Origin: Streptomyces novaecaesareae
Lineage (GTDB): Bacteria > Actinomycetota > Actinomycetes > Streptomycetales > Streptomycetaceae
Assembly (NCBI RefSeq): GCF_000716875.1
Contig: NZ_JNWQ01000020.1
Span: 62,001 to 126,000, forward strand
Length of the DNA: 64,000 nt
Direction of reading: 5' to 3'
Shown: positions 38,705 to 47,649 of the stretch, one piece after another
Numbering within the stretch: position 1 is the stretch's first letter
Layout: each line of letters opens with the position of its first letter
Translations under genes and position numbers: made by a program
The notes under the pieces: generated by a model
What the model was told of the DNA's origin: nothing
Seen by the model: the letters and a program-made list of their open reading frames with translations, nothing else
Database searches by the model: none

Positions 38705-39409
38705 TCAGATCCAGCCGTCGAGGGCCGCCAGGAAGCCCTCGTGGTCGTCCCGGTGCACGTTGTGCCCGGCACCGGCGACGGTGCGCACCTCGAAGCCGCG
38801 GGCGCGCAGCGCCTCGGTGTCCTCGGCGCGCACCACGGTGCTGTCGTCCGCCCGCACGACCAGCGAGGGCACGGCGGGAGCGGCCGGCAGGTCCGACCCC
38901 TGGGCCGCCAGGGCCACCGCCGTGTCGGTGTCCCAGTGGGCCAGGGCGTCGAGCTTGACCTCGACGTCGGCGGCCGACCAGTGCGGGTTCTTCGCGACGA
39001 GCCCCTCGCGGGTGTCCTCCCGCTCCGCGACCCAGGCGGTCGGGTCCAGCCCCCACTGCCGGAACCGCCAGCCCGGGTCCACGTAGACCGCGCGGGCCGG
39101 CTTGAGCCGCTCGACGGCGTCCGCGAGGACGATCCCGCCGAGCGAGTGGCCGATCGCCAGCTCCGGCCCGGTCGGCAGGGTCTCCAGCAGGTCCTCGGTG
39201 TACGCGGCCAGTGGGTAGCGCTCCAGCGGGCTGCCCCCGGTGCCGCGCGGGCTCAGCCCGTGCCCGCGCAGGTCGACGGCGACCACCCGGTAGCCGCGCT
39301 CGGCCAGCTCCGGGCCGACCCGCCGCCAGGTGCGGTGGTCGAAGGTGATGCCGTGCACCAGCAGGGCCGTCCGCTCCCCGCTGCCCCACTCCCGGGTGTG
39401 CAACTTCAT
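38705..39409 (-). CDS. Alpha/beta-fold hydrolase
   Basis: The 234-residue hydrolase has HGITFDHRTW (oxyanion hole), AIGHSLGGI with nucleophile Ser89, a small cap, RADDSTVV with the acid and GAGHNVHRDDHEGF with the catalytic His. DLRGHGLSPRG is typical of esterase or haloperoxidase-like members. The substrate is unknown. GGGGGCAGG precedes the ATG. It is convergent with the emfourin-like gene and follows era after a hairpin. Confidence 0.9.
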   Translation of the reverse strand: MKLHTREWGSGERTALLVHGITFDHRTWRRVGPELAERGYRVVAVDLRGHGLSPRGTGGSPLERYPLAAYTEDLLETLPTGPELAIGHSLGGIVLADAVERLKPARAVYVDPGWRFRQWGLDPTAWVAEREDTREGLVAKNPHWSAADVEVKLDALAHWDTDTAVALAAQGSDLPAAPAVPSLVVRADDSTVVRAEDTEALRARGFEVRTVAGAGHNVHRDDHEGFLAALDGWI

Positions 39410-39438
39410 TGCGCCTGCCCCCTTCTGACGTCGCGTGA

Positions 39439-39460
39439 GGCCCGACCGACGGGTCGGGCC
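39439..39460 (-). terminator. Hairpin downstream of era
   Basis: GGCCCGACC pairs with GGTCGGGCC (39439-39447 with 39452-39460), four-base loop, about 92 bases past the era stop and just before the hydrolase start. Confidence 0.7.
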
Positions 39461-39519
39461 CGGTCGGACGCGCAACGTCCGGCCGGGCCCTCGGTATTCC
39501 CGCTGGGGTGAATTCCCCT

Positions 39520-39567
39520 GTCAGAAACCCAGGTTGTCAGAAACGCAGGTTGTCAGAAGCCCAGCTT
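39520..39567. repeat. Three 16-bp repeats spanning the era stop codon
   Basis: GTCAGAAACCCAGGTT, GTCAGAAACGCAGGTT and GTCAGAAGCCCAGCTT follow each other without gaps. The third contains the end of era (Gly-Phe-stop); the other two look like downstream duplications of it. Confidence 0.8.
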
Positions 39568-40491
39568 GCGCAGCTGCTTCGGGTCGCGCTGCCAGTCCTT
39601 GGCGACCTTGACGTGCAGGTCCAGGTAGACCGGCGTGCCGAGCAGCGCCTCGATGTGCTTGCGGGCGGTGGTGCCGACGTGCTTGAGCCGCGCGCCCTTG
39701 GCGCCGATCACGATCGCCTTCTGGCTCTGCCGCTCGATGTAGACGTTGGCGTGGATGTCCAGCAGCGGGCGGTCCGCCGGGCGGCCCTCGCGCGGGAGCA
39801 TCTCCTCGACCACGACGGCCAGCGAGTGCGGCAGTTCGTCCCGCACGCCCTCCAGGGCGGCCTCGCGGATCAGCTCGGCGACCATGATCTGCTCGGGCTC
39901 GTCGGTGAGGTCGCCCTCCGGGTAGAGCTGGTCGCCCTCCGGCAGCAGCTTGGTGAGCAGGTCGGCGACCAGCTCCACCTGCTTGTCGCCGACGGCGGAG
40001 ACCGGGATGATCTCGGCCCACTCGAAGCCCAGCTCGATGCCGAGCTGGTGGATGGCGATCAGCTGCTCGGCCAGGCGCTTGGAGTCGACCAGGTCGGTCT
40101 TGGTGACGATGGCGACCTTCGGGGTCTTCTTGATCCCGGCGATCTCCTTGGCGATGAACTTGTCGCCGGGGCCGATCTTCTGGTCGGCGGGCAGGCAGAA
40201 GCCGATCACGTCGACCTCGGCCCAGGTGGTGCGGACGAGGTCATTGAGGCGCTCGCCGAGCAGCGTGCGCGGCTTGTGCAGGCCGGGGGTGTCGACCAGC
40301 ACGAGCTGGGCGTCCGGGCGGTGCACGATGCCGCGCACGGTGTGCCGGGTGGTCTGCGGGCGGTCGGAGGTGATCGCGACCTTCGTCCCCACCAGGGCGT
40401 TGGTCAGGGTCGACTTGCCCGCATTCGGCCGGCCGACGAAGCACGCGAACCCGGAGCGGTACGAGGAGGAAGGGGCATTCATGGGCTCCAT
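39553..40491 (-). CDS. era: GTPase Era
   Basis: The 312-residue ribosome-assembly GTPase binds 16S rRNA near the 3' end. G1 GRPNAGKS (20-27), G2 SDRPQTTRH, G3 DTPG, G4 TKTD, G5 SAVG and the KH domain VIGAKGARLKHVG are all visible. The C-terminus QLRKLGF is typical. It follows the small membrane protein gene by 91 bases with a hairpin between. Two extra 16-bp copies of the stop region follow it. Confidence 0.97.
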   Translation of the reverse strand: MEPMNAPSSSYRSGFACFVGRPNAGKSTLTNALVGTKVAITSDRPQTTRHTVRGIVHRPDAQLVLVDTPGLHKPRTLLGERLNDLVRTTWAEVDVIGFCLPADQKIGPGDKFIAKEIAGIKKTPKVAIVTKTDLVDSKRLAEQLIAIHQLGIELGFEWAEIIPVSAVGDKQVELVADLLTKLLPEGDQLYPEGDLTDEPEQIMVAELIREAALEGVRDELPHSLAVVVEEMLPREGRPADRPLLDIHANVYIERQSQKAIVIGAKGARLKHVGTTARKHIEALLGTPVYLDLHVKVAKDWQRDPKQLRKLGF

Positions 40492-40538
40492 TCTCCCTGA
40501 TCACCGGAGCCCCGCCGTCCGGGGGCGTCCCCGGGGTG

Positions 40539-40578
40539 CCCGCGGGGGCTCCCACGGCCCCCGGCGCGCCCCCGCGGG
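40539..40578 (-). terminator. GC hairpin between the small membrane gene and era
   Basis: CCCGCGGGGG pairs with CCCCCGCGGG (40539-40548 with 40569-40578) around a 20-base loop, beginning five bases after the upstream stop. Confidence 0.55.
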
Positions 40579-40582
40579 GGGC

Positions 40583-40750
40583 TCAGCCCTTCCGGCCGCC
40601 CTTGCCGCCGCCGGGGATCAGCGCGATCACCACCAGCACCAGCAGGAAGCCCAGCGAGCCGTACAGCCAGAACGGCGAACCGGTCTCCTGCCACTTGCCC
40701 AGCCCCATCACGAACAGCAGCAGCCCGGCGAAGAACGCCACCGCCCCCAT
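40583..40750 (-). CDS. Small two-helix membrane protein
   Basis: This 55-residue protein has two hydrophobic helices (AVAFFAGLLLFVMGLG and GSLGFLLVLVVIALIPGG) with a short polar loop (KWQETGSPFW) and a Lys/Gly-rich tail. It starts with ATG and ends in TGA. It sits between the deaminase-like gene and era. I know no function; its composition argues for a real membrane microprotein. Confidence 0.7.
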   Translation of the reverse strand: MGAVAFFAGLLLFVMGLGKWQETGSPFWLYGSLGFLLVLVVIALIPGGGKGGRKG

Positions 40751-40857
40751 GCCCCAGTCCCCTCACCGTGTCCACTCCCCCCGGTGAGATTATCTGCAGA
40801 AGCAAGGGGGTAACCACCGCCGGACCACCCCGACCGGGAGAGGCCCCCGGGCAGGCG

Positions 40858-41211
40858 TCAGCGCGCCTCGGCGGCCACCCGCAGCACCCCGTCCGGACCG
40901 GCCAGCAGCACCGGCGTCCCGGCCCCGCCCAGGTCCCGCACCGCCGCCAGGTCCGCCTCGGCCGGCTGCTCCGCCTCGCTGACCACGGCCGCCGCCTCCA
41001 GCGACTTCGCGCCGCTGGCCACCGCCATCGCCACCGCCGTCTGCAGCGCGCTCAGCCGCAGCGACTCCAGCGCGACCGTCCCGGCCACGTAGGTGCGGCC
41101 GGTCTCGTCACGCACCGCGGCCCCCTCGGCAACGCCGTTGCGGGCGCGGGCCGAGCGGGCCAGGGTGATGATCTTCTTGTCTTCGGGGTCGAGCTCGACG
41201 ATGTCACTCAT
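40858..41211 (-). CDS. Cytidine-deaminase-like protein lacking the zinc site
   Basis: The 117-residue protein begins MSDIVELDPEDKKIITLARS. Its layout matches a cytidine deaminase: RNGVAEGAAVRDETGRTYVAG then LRLSALQTAVAMAVASGA. The zinc/catalytic CAE segment of true deaminases is replaced by SAL, and the PCxxC pair near the C-terminus is absent (TPVLLAGPDGVLR). Catalysis is therefore unlikely although such proteins are often annotated as cytidine deaminase. It occupies the conserved place near era. Possible roles are regulatory or RNA binding. ATG 41223 is an alternative start. Confidence 0.8.
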   Translation of the reverse strand: MSDIVELDPEDKKIITLARSARARNGVAEGAAVRDETGRTYVAGTVALESLRLSALQTAVAMAVASGAKSLEAAAVVSEAEQPAEADLAAVRDLGGAGTPVLLAGPDGVLRVAAEAR

Positions 41212-41360
41212 GCCGCCGAGCATATGTGCCCGCCCCGAGCCGAAGGGGCGCGCCGGTGCCGAAAGGGAGAAGCGACAAGCGAGGCACGAGCGCCGGAGCG
41301 CCGACCGTCGGCACCGGGTCAGAGCGCCCCGGAGGCGAGCGGGCGAGTAGCAGCCCTCCC

Positions 41361-41906
41361 TCAGTGGCCGACCGGGTGGGTCCGGCCCGGGTTCGGGTTG
41401 AGGACCTTGACGAAGGTCTTCGGCCCCGAGGGCAGCGGCTCCTCGTGCTCGGTGCGCTCGCGCCAGAACGGGTTGTCGTGCGGCAGGTGGCTGCTCACCC
41501 GGCCGTACATCCCGAAGGTGGTCAGGACGACCCCGAAGACGAACGCGAACAGCACGTTCGACATCCGGAAGTTGAGGATGTTGGCGTCCGGCCGGCCGAG
41601 CACCGTCAGACCGTAGAAGCCGGACAGGACAAACAGCACGCCCGCCGTCATGTTGAGGTTCGACGCGAAGTTCCCGCCGATCACCGCCCCGAGCACCAGG
41701 ATCGCGCCCACCACGATGGACAGGATGCTCAGCGCACCGTTGGTCGACAGCCCGGCGATCCGGTCGCCGTGGGTGGCCAGGAAGCCGGGGTGGTCGGTCA
41801 GTCCCAGGCACCCGAACACGATCAGGAAGATCCCCCCGAGCCCCGCCCCGATCCGCCACACCACGGCGAGCCGGTTGTCGACGGGCAGTTCGTCTTGCAG
41901 CTTCAT
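41361..41906 (-). CDS. DUF4383 four-helix membrane protein
   Basis: The 181-residue protein has four hydrophobic helices (about 16-36, 58-80, 85-102, 115-135). The DUF4383-like motifs FASNLNMTAGVLFVLSGFYG and NVLFAFVFGVVLTTFGMYG are present, and the tail is polar. Function is unknown. It lies between the deaminase-like gene and a small zinc-ribbon gene on the same strand. Confidence 0.78.
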   Translation of the reverse strand: MKLQDELPVDNRLAVVWRIGAGLGGIFLIVFGCLGLTDHPGFLATHGDRIAGLSTNGALSILSIVVGAILVLGAVIGGNFASNLNMTAGVLFVLSGFYGLTVLGRPDANILNFRMSNVLFAFVFGVVLTTFGMYGRVSSHLPHDNPFWRERTEHEEPLPSGPKTFVKVLNPNPGRTHPVGH

Positions 41907-41943
41907 GGCGACCTCCAGAGCCGGGCCACGGCCCGGCCACGGC

Positions 41944-42180
41944 CTAGCTGTAGGGATGGCTCCCCTGCATGTGCGGCGTCTCGTGCATGTAGAGCGAGCC
42001 GCACTGCTGGCAGCAGCGCAGCCCCGTCCCCCACTCCTGCTCGGGCCGCGTCTCGGCGTCGTCGGGCATGGTCCGGCCGCAGAGCGCCGTCGACGGATCC
42101 TCGTCCCGCACCACGTGCCAGGACTTGACTCCGCCGGCCGCCCCCTGCGGGCCGTACTCCGCGCGAAGTTTGTGCGTCAT
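41944..42180 (-). CDS. Small Cys-rich (zinc-ribbon-like) protein
   Basis: The 78-residue protein has CGRTMP and, further on, CCQQCG, so four cysteines could form a zinc ribbon. KSWHVVRDEDPSTALCGR resembles DUF-type small actinobacterial proteins with a conserved SWH. I cannot assign a function. ATG codons at 42180 and 42189 are possible; GGAGGG overlaps them. It follows the CBS-domain gene by 33 bases. Confidence 0.65.
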   Translation of the reverse strand: MTHKLRAEYGPQGAAGGVKSWHVVRDEDPSTALCGRTMPDDAETRPEQEWGTGLRCCQQCGSLYMHETPHMQGSHPYS

Positions 42181-42213
42181 GCCCTCCATGGTCGCTCGGC
42201 GACCCCGCACCCG

Positions 42214-43539
42214 CTACTCGCCGGGAACACCCTCCGGCTCGTCCGTCCCGCGGACCGGGGAGGCGACCATCGAACCGATCCGGTTGCGGCGCCCGGCCGA
42301 GGACTCGGCGGTCAGCAGGATGCCGGTCAGGCCGCCCGCGGCCGCCTCCGGCAGCGGGATCTCGCAGGCGGAGCCGGGGATCGGCACCCGGCCGAGGTGC
42401 TTGGCCAGCAGGCCGCCGACGGTCTCGACGTCCTCGTCCTCCAGCTCGATGCCGAACAGCTCGCCCAGGTCCTCCACCAGCAGGCGGGCGGTGATCCGGT
42501 ACGAGCCGTCGCCGAGGTCCTCCACCGGCGCGACCTCCCGGTCGTACTCGTCGGTGATCTCGCCGACGATCTCCTCCAGGACGTCCTCGATGGTGACCAG
42601 GCCGGCCGTGCCGCCGTACTCGTCGATCACGATCGCCACGTGCGAGCGGCGCTGCTGCATCTCGCGCAGCAGGTCGCCGGCCGGCTTGGAGTCCGGGACG
42701 AAGACCGCCGGGCGCATCACCGCGCCGACCTCCTCGGCCTCCGCCTCCCGGTTGATGTGGGTGCGCCGCACCAGGTCCTTGAGGTAGACGATGCCGACCA
42801 CGTCGTCCTCGTTGTCCCCGACCACCGGGATCCGCGAGAAGCCCGAGCGCAGCGCCAGGGTGAGCGCCTGCCGGACGGTCTTGTGCCGCTCGATCATCAC
42901 CAGGTCGGTGCGCGGCACCATCACCTCGCGCACGATGGTGTCGCCCAGTTCGAAGACCGAGTGCACCATCCGGCGCTCCTCGTCCTCGATCAGGTCGTCC
43001 TTCTCGGCGAGGTCCACCAGGGCCCGCAGCTCCGCCTCGGAGGCGAACGGCCCCTCCCGGTAGCCCTTGCCCGGGGTCAGCGCGTTGCCGAGCAGGATCA
43101 GCAGCCGCGGGATCGGGCCGAGCACCGCGGCCAGCGGCAGCAGCACGAAGGAGGCCGCGGTCGCGGTGCTGAGCGGGTGCTGGCGCCCGATCGTGCGCGG
43201 CGAGACCCCCACCGCGACGAAGGACACCAGCACCATCACGCCGAACGCCAGCAGCACGGCCTGCCAGGTCGGGGTCACGTTGCGCACGCACACAACGGTG
43301 ACCAGGACCGCCGCCGCCATCTCGCTGGCCACCCGGATCAGGGTCGCCAGGTTGAGGTAGCGGATCGGGTCGGAGGCGAGGGTCAGCAGCCGCGCCGAGC
43401 CCCGCCGTCCGACCCGCACGGCCTCCTCCGCCCGGAACCGGGAGACCCGGGAGATGCCCGCCTCGGCGCACGCGGCCAGCCAGCCGAGCACGACGAGCAG
43501 CACGGCACCCAGGATGAAGCTCGTACTCTCACCACTCAC
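42214..43539 (-). CDS. CNNM/CorC-type membrane protein with CBS pair
   Basis: The 441-residue protein has an N-terminal CNNM domain with about four helices (8-25, 60-80, 88-105, 120-145). Two CBS motifs (MVPRTDLVMIERHKTVRQAL and VFVPDSKPAGDLLREMQQRR) and a C-terminal transporter-associated CorC_HlyC domain (GSYRITARLLVEDLGELFGI) follow. Such proteins (YtfL/MpfA/CorB type) handle magnesium efflux or its control. The GTG at 43539 starts VSGESTSFILG. Located 19 bases after ybeY, as in other actinobacteria. Confidence 0.93.
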   Translation of the reverse strand: MSGESTSFILGAVLLVVLGWLAACAEAGISRVSRFRAEEAVRVGRRGSARLLTLASDPIRYLNLATLIRVASEMAAAVLVTVVCVRNVTPTWQAVLLAFGVMVLVSFVAVGVSPRTIGRQHPLSTATAASFVLLPLAAVLGPIPRLLILLGNALTPGKGYREGPFASEAELRALVDLAEKDDLIEDEERRMVHSVFELGDTIVREVMVPRTDLVMIERHKTVRQALTLALRSGFSRIPVVGDNEDDVVGIVYLKDLVRRTHINREAEAEEVGAVMRPAVFVPDSKPAGDLLREMQQRRSHVAIVIDEYGGTAGLVTIEDVLEEIVGEITDEYDREVAPVEDLGDGSYRITARLLVEDLGELFGIELEDEDVETVGGLLAKHLGRVPIPGSACEIPLPEAAAGGLTGILLTAESSAGRRNRIGSMVASPVRGTDEPEGVPGE

Positions 43540-43558
43540 AGGGGTTCGGGCTCCGCGC

Positions 43559-44053
43559 TCAGTGGGTGGTGGGGGCCGGGGAGATGCCGCCGAGGCCGCG
43601 GCCCGCCCGCCAGTCGTCCAGGATGCGCTTCTGGAGGGCGAACATCTCCTCCTCCTCCTCGGGCTCCTCGTGGTCGTAGCCGAGGACGTGCAGCACACCG
43701 TGCACGGTGAGCAGCTGCAGCTCCTCGTCCATCGAGTGCTTCGAGGGGGCCGCCTTGCCCTGCTGCTCGGCGACCTCGGGGCAGAGCACGATGTCGCCGA
43801 GCAGACCCTGCGGCAGCTCCTCGCCCTCCTTGCCCGGGCGCAGCTCGTCCATCGGGAACGACATCACGTCGGTCGGGCCGGGCAGGTCCATCCACTGGAT
43901 GTGCAGCTCCTCCATCGCCGCACCGTCCACCAGGATCACGGACAGTTCGGACTGCGGGTGGATCCGCATCTTGTCCAGTGCGAAGCGGGCGACGTCGAGG
44001 ATGGCTTCCTCATCGGCGTCCCAACCGGACTCGTTGGCGATGTCGATCGACAT
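43559..44053 (-). CDS. ybeY: rRNA maturation endoribonuclease YbeY
   Basis: The 164-residue metalloenzyme works in 16S rRNA 3'-end maturation and 70S quality control. The motif [14 protein letters not shown] places zinc ligands at His118, His122 and His128. It also has [14 protein letters not shown] and [12 protein letters not shown]. It lies 14 bases after phoH and 19 before the CBS-domain gene, so these three form one operon. Confidence 0.96.
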   Translation of the reverse strand: MSIDIANESGWDADEEAILDVARFALDKMRIHPQSELSVILVDGAAMEELHIQWMDLPGPTDVMSFPMDELRPGKEGEELPQGLLGDIVLCPEVAEQQGKAAPSKHSMDEELQLLTVHGVLHVLGYDHEEPEEEEEMFALQKRILDDWRAGRGLGGISPAPTTH

Positions 44054-44067
44054 GACGGGCTGTGTGC

Positions 44068-45210
<1,143 letters not shown>

Positions 45211-45417
45211 AGGTCGGCGCTGGGGCCTGCCTCATCCCATCCGTGGTCTCGTGTGCCGCTCGGTCTCCGGGGCACCAGGGTACGCCGCGCGCGTGATCGC
45301 CGCGGCGGGCGGCGGGGCCGCACCCGTCGATGCTGCGGCAGTTCCGGGGCCGGCGCGAGCCCTTTTTCGTCCGCGCGCGCCCCGGGCCCGCCGCGCCGGT
45401 GCCCCGCAGGCCCCCGG

Positions 45418-46341
45418 TCACGGCTGGCGGCGGGCCGGCACGGGCACCCGGACGAGGTCGGTGGCGAGCACCAGTTCCCCGTCGAAGTGCTTGCGGGCGT
45501 CGGCCAGGTGCTGGCCCAGGTCCGGGTAGCGCTGGGAGAAGTGGGTCAGCACCAGGGTGCGCGCGCCGGCCTCGGCGGCGACCTTGGCGGCCTGCCCGGC
45601 GGTGAGGTGGCCGTGCTCCTCGGCGAGCCGGGAGTCGGCGTCGGTGAAGGTGGCCTCGACCACCAGCAGGTCGGCGCCCTCGGCGAGAGCGTGCACGCCC
45701 TCGCAGAGCCGGGTGTCCATCACGAAGGCGAACCGCTGGCCCGGCCGCGGCTCGCTGACCTCGTCCAGGGTCACCTTGCGGCCGTCCACCTCGATCGCGC
45801 CCTCGTGCTGCAGCCGGCCCACCGCCGGGCCGGCCACGCCGAGCGCGGCGAGCCGCCCGGGCACCAGCCGGCGGCCGTCCGGCTCGGACAGCCGGTAGCC
45901 GAAGGACTCCACGGGGTGGTCCAGGCGCACGGCGTCCAGCGCGAAGCGGGCGCCGGGCGCGGGCAGCGGGCCCGGCTCGTCGATCGGCCGGGGCCGCAGC
46001 ACGGCGGTCTCGTGGTAGGCGGTGGCGTGCCGCAGCCGCTCGAAGTAGACCTCGCCGGAGGCCGGGAAGTAGACGTCCACCGGGTGCGGGACGCGGTCCA
46101 GGTTGATCCGCTGGATCACCCCGGCGAGGCCCAGGCAGTGGTCGCCGTGGAAGTGGGTCACCGCGATCCGGGTGATCTGGGTGGCCGTGACCCCGGCGTG
46201 CAGCATCTGGCGCTGGGTGCCCTCGCCGGGGTCGAACAGCAGGCCCTCGCCGTCCCAGCGCAGCAGGTAGCCGTTGTGGTTGCGGTGCCGGGTGGGCACC
46301 TGGCTGGCGGTGCCGAGGACGACGAGTTCGCGCTGGGACAC
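45418..46341 (-). CDS. rnz: Ribonuclease Z (tRNase Z)
   Basis: The 307-residue metallo-beta-lactamase enzyme removes tRNA 3' trailers. The zinc motif [13 protein letters not shown] gives His63, His65, Asp67 and His68; [16 protein letters not shown] is the tRNase Z start. LTHFSQRY with a late His completes the binuclear site. It follows the HIT gene by six bases. Confidence 0.94.
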   Translation of the reverse strand: MSQRELVVLGTASQVPTRHRNHNGYLLRWDGEGLLFDPGEGTQRQMLHAGVTATQITRIAVTHFHGDHCLGLAGVIQRINLDRVPHPVDVYFPASGEVYFERLRHATAYHETAVLRPRPIDEPGPLPAPGARFALDAVRLDHPVESFGYRLSEPDGRRLVPGRLAALGVAGPAVGRLQHEGAIEVDGRKVTLDEVSEPRPGQRFAFVMDTRLCEGVHALAEGADLLVVEATFTDADSRLAEEHGHLTAGQAAKVAAEAGARTLVLTHFSQRYPDLGQHLADARKHFDGELVLATDLVRVPVPARRQP

Positions 46342-46347
46342 CTGGGA

Positions 46348-46701
46348 TCAGACCATGCTCTCGGTCATGTGGGTGCCGCCGAGCACGTGGACGTGCGCGT
46401 GGAAGATCGTCTGACCGGCGCCCGCACCGGTGTTGAAGATCAGCCGGTAGTCCGCGAGGCCCTCGTCCTCGGCCACCCGGCCCGCCTCGGCGAGCAGCTC
46501 GCCGGCGATCTCCGGCTCGGCGGCGGCCAGCGTGGCGGCGTTCGGGTAGTGGACGTGCGGGATGACCAGGACGTGCACGGGGGCCTTGGGGGCGATGTCG
46601 CGGAAGGCGAGGGTGCGCTCGGTCTTGCGCACCACCGTCGCCGGGATCTCGCCCGCCACGATCTTGCAGAACAGGCAGTCGGGCTGCGGCTCGCCGGCCA
46701 T
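46348..46701 (-). CDS. HIT-family nucleotide-binding protein
   Basis: The 117-residue histidine-triad hydrolase has DCLFCKIVAGEIPATVV, FRDIAPKAPVHVLVIP and the triad TIFHAHVHVLGG. Family members hydrolyse AMP-lysyl and related phosphoramidates. The ATG at 46701 follows GAGGAGA; a longer frame upstream is not coding-like. It is co-directional with rnz with six bases between. Confidence 0.95.
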   Translation of the reverse strand: MAGEPQPDCLFCKIVAGEIPATVVRKTERTLAFRDIAPKAPVHVLVIPHVHYPNAATLAAAEPEIAGELLAEAGRVAEDEGLADYRLIFNTGAGAGQTIFHAHVHVLGGTHMTESMV

Positions 46702-46727
46702 GGCGTCTCCTCGGTTCGGTTCGTCGT

Positions 46728-46766
46728 CGGTCGCGTGCTGCGGTCGCGTGCGTCGGTCGCGTGCTG
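46728..46766. repeat. Three 13-bp tandem repeats
   Basis: CGGTCGCGTGCTG, CGGTCGCGTGCGT and CGGTCGCGTGCTG lie head-to-tail in the space between the RDD and HIT genes, possibly within the promoter of hit-rnz. Confidence 0.75.
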
Positions 46767-46796
46767 CGGGTCGTGCGGGCGCCGTACGGGCGCAGC

Positions 46797-47519
46797 CTAG
46801 CCGAGCCCGGCCACGGCCTGCCGGTACTCCTGCAGGTGCTTCCAACGCACCGCGCGCATCCCGACGACGTCGCCGTCGTCGAGGTCGAAGTCCTCGGACA
46901 GGAACGCCACCGCGAGGAAGACGAAACCGAGCAGCCAGCGCCTGGTGAGCCGCCAGGTGTTCGGGTGCATCACGCGCTTGGTGCGCACCACCCGCATCGC
47001 CAGCACCCCCTTGCCGACGCTGAAGCCGACCAGCCGGGCGAGCACGACCTGGTTGAGGAAGGACGCGAGGAGGCCGACGACGACCAGCGCCACGAAGTAC
47101 GGCACGGCCGGGCCGCCGGTCTGCACGGCGTGGCCGGCCACGTGCTTGACCTTCGGCCGGCTCGCGGCGTTGGCGGCGACGAAGCCGAGCCCGACCGCGA
47201 AGGCGCAGTCGAGCACGATCGCCAGGAAGCGCCGCCCGCCGCCCGCCTCCTTGGGGCAGGGCGGCAGCGCCGCGGCGGGCCGCGGCTGCTGCGGGTAGGG
47301 GTTCGCGTACGGCTGCGGCTGCGGCTGCGGCTGCGGCTGGCCGTACTGCTGCGGCGGCTGCGGCGCGTACCCCTGCTGCGGGTAGGGCTGCGGTTGCTGC
47401 TGGTACTGCGGTGGGTACGGCTGCGGCGGCTGCTGGTACTGCGGCTGCTGCGGATACCCCTGCTGCGGCTGTGCGTAAGGGTTCTGGCCGTACTGCGGCG
47501 GCGGGTAGCCCTGCGCCAT
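46797..47519 (-). CDS. RDD-family membrane protein with Gln/Pro/Tyr-rich N-terminus
   Basis: The 240-residue protein starts with about 85 residues of repeated Pro, Gln and Tyr (PQYGQNPYAQPQQG, YGQPQPQPQPQP). It is followed by an RDD-type domain with helices near 97-120, 130-160 and 175-200, and RRFLAIVLDC as the RDD core. The disordered N-terminus is probably cytoplasmic and may bind partners. RDD proteins may transport small molecules or ions. Codon repeats (CAGCCG-type) make this segment prone to slippage. Confidence 0.85.
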   Translation of the reverse strand: MAQGYPPPQYGQNPYAQPQQGYPQQPQYQQPPQPYPPQYQQQPQPYPQQGYAPQPPQQYGQPQPQPQPQPYANPYPQQPRPAAALPPCPKEAGGGRRFLAIVLDCAFAVGLGFVAANAASRPKVKHVAGHAVQTGGPAVPYFVALVVVGLLASFLNQVVLARLVGFSVGKGVLAMRVVRTKRVMHPNTWRLTRRWLLGFVFLAVAFLSEDFDLDDGDVVGMRAVRWKHLQEYRQAVAGLG

Positions 47520-47576
47520 CTGATTCCCCCGAGAGCTGTGGATCAAGAAACAGCCCCGCATCCTACCCACGCCCCG

Positions 47577-47609
47577 GAGCGGGAAGTCGGCCCGTCCGAC
47601 TTCCCGCTC
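47577..47609 (-). terminator. 14-bp perfect hairpin after the tricorn gene
   Basis: GAGCGGGAAGTCGG pairs exactly with CCGACTTCCCGCTC (47577-47590 with 47596-47609), five-base loop, 41 bases past the tricorn stop and before the RDD start. Confidence 0.88.
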
Positions 47610-47649
47610 TGTGACTCGCCCGCTCGACTCCGGGGCGGGCACTCGCCCG

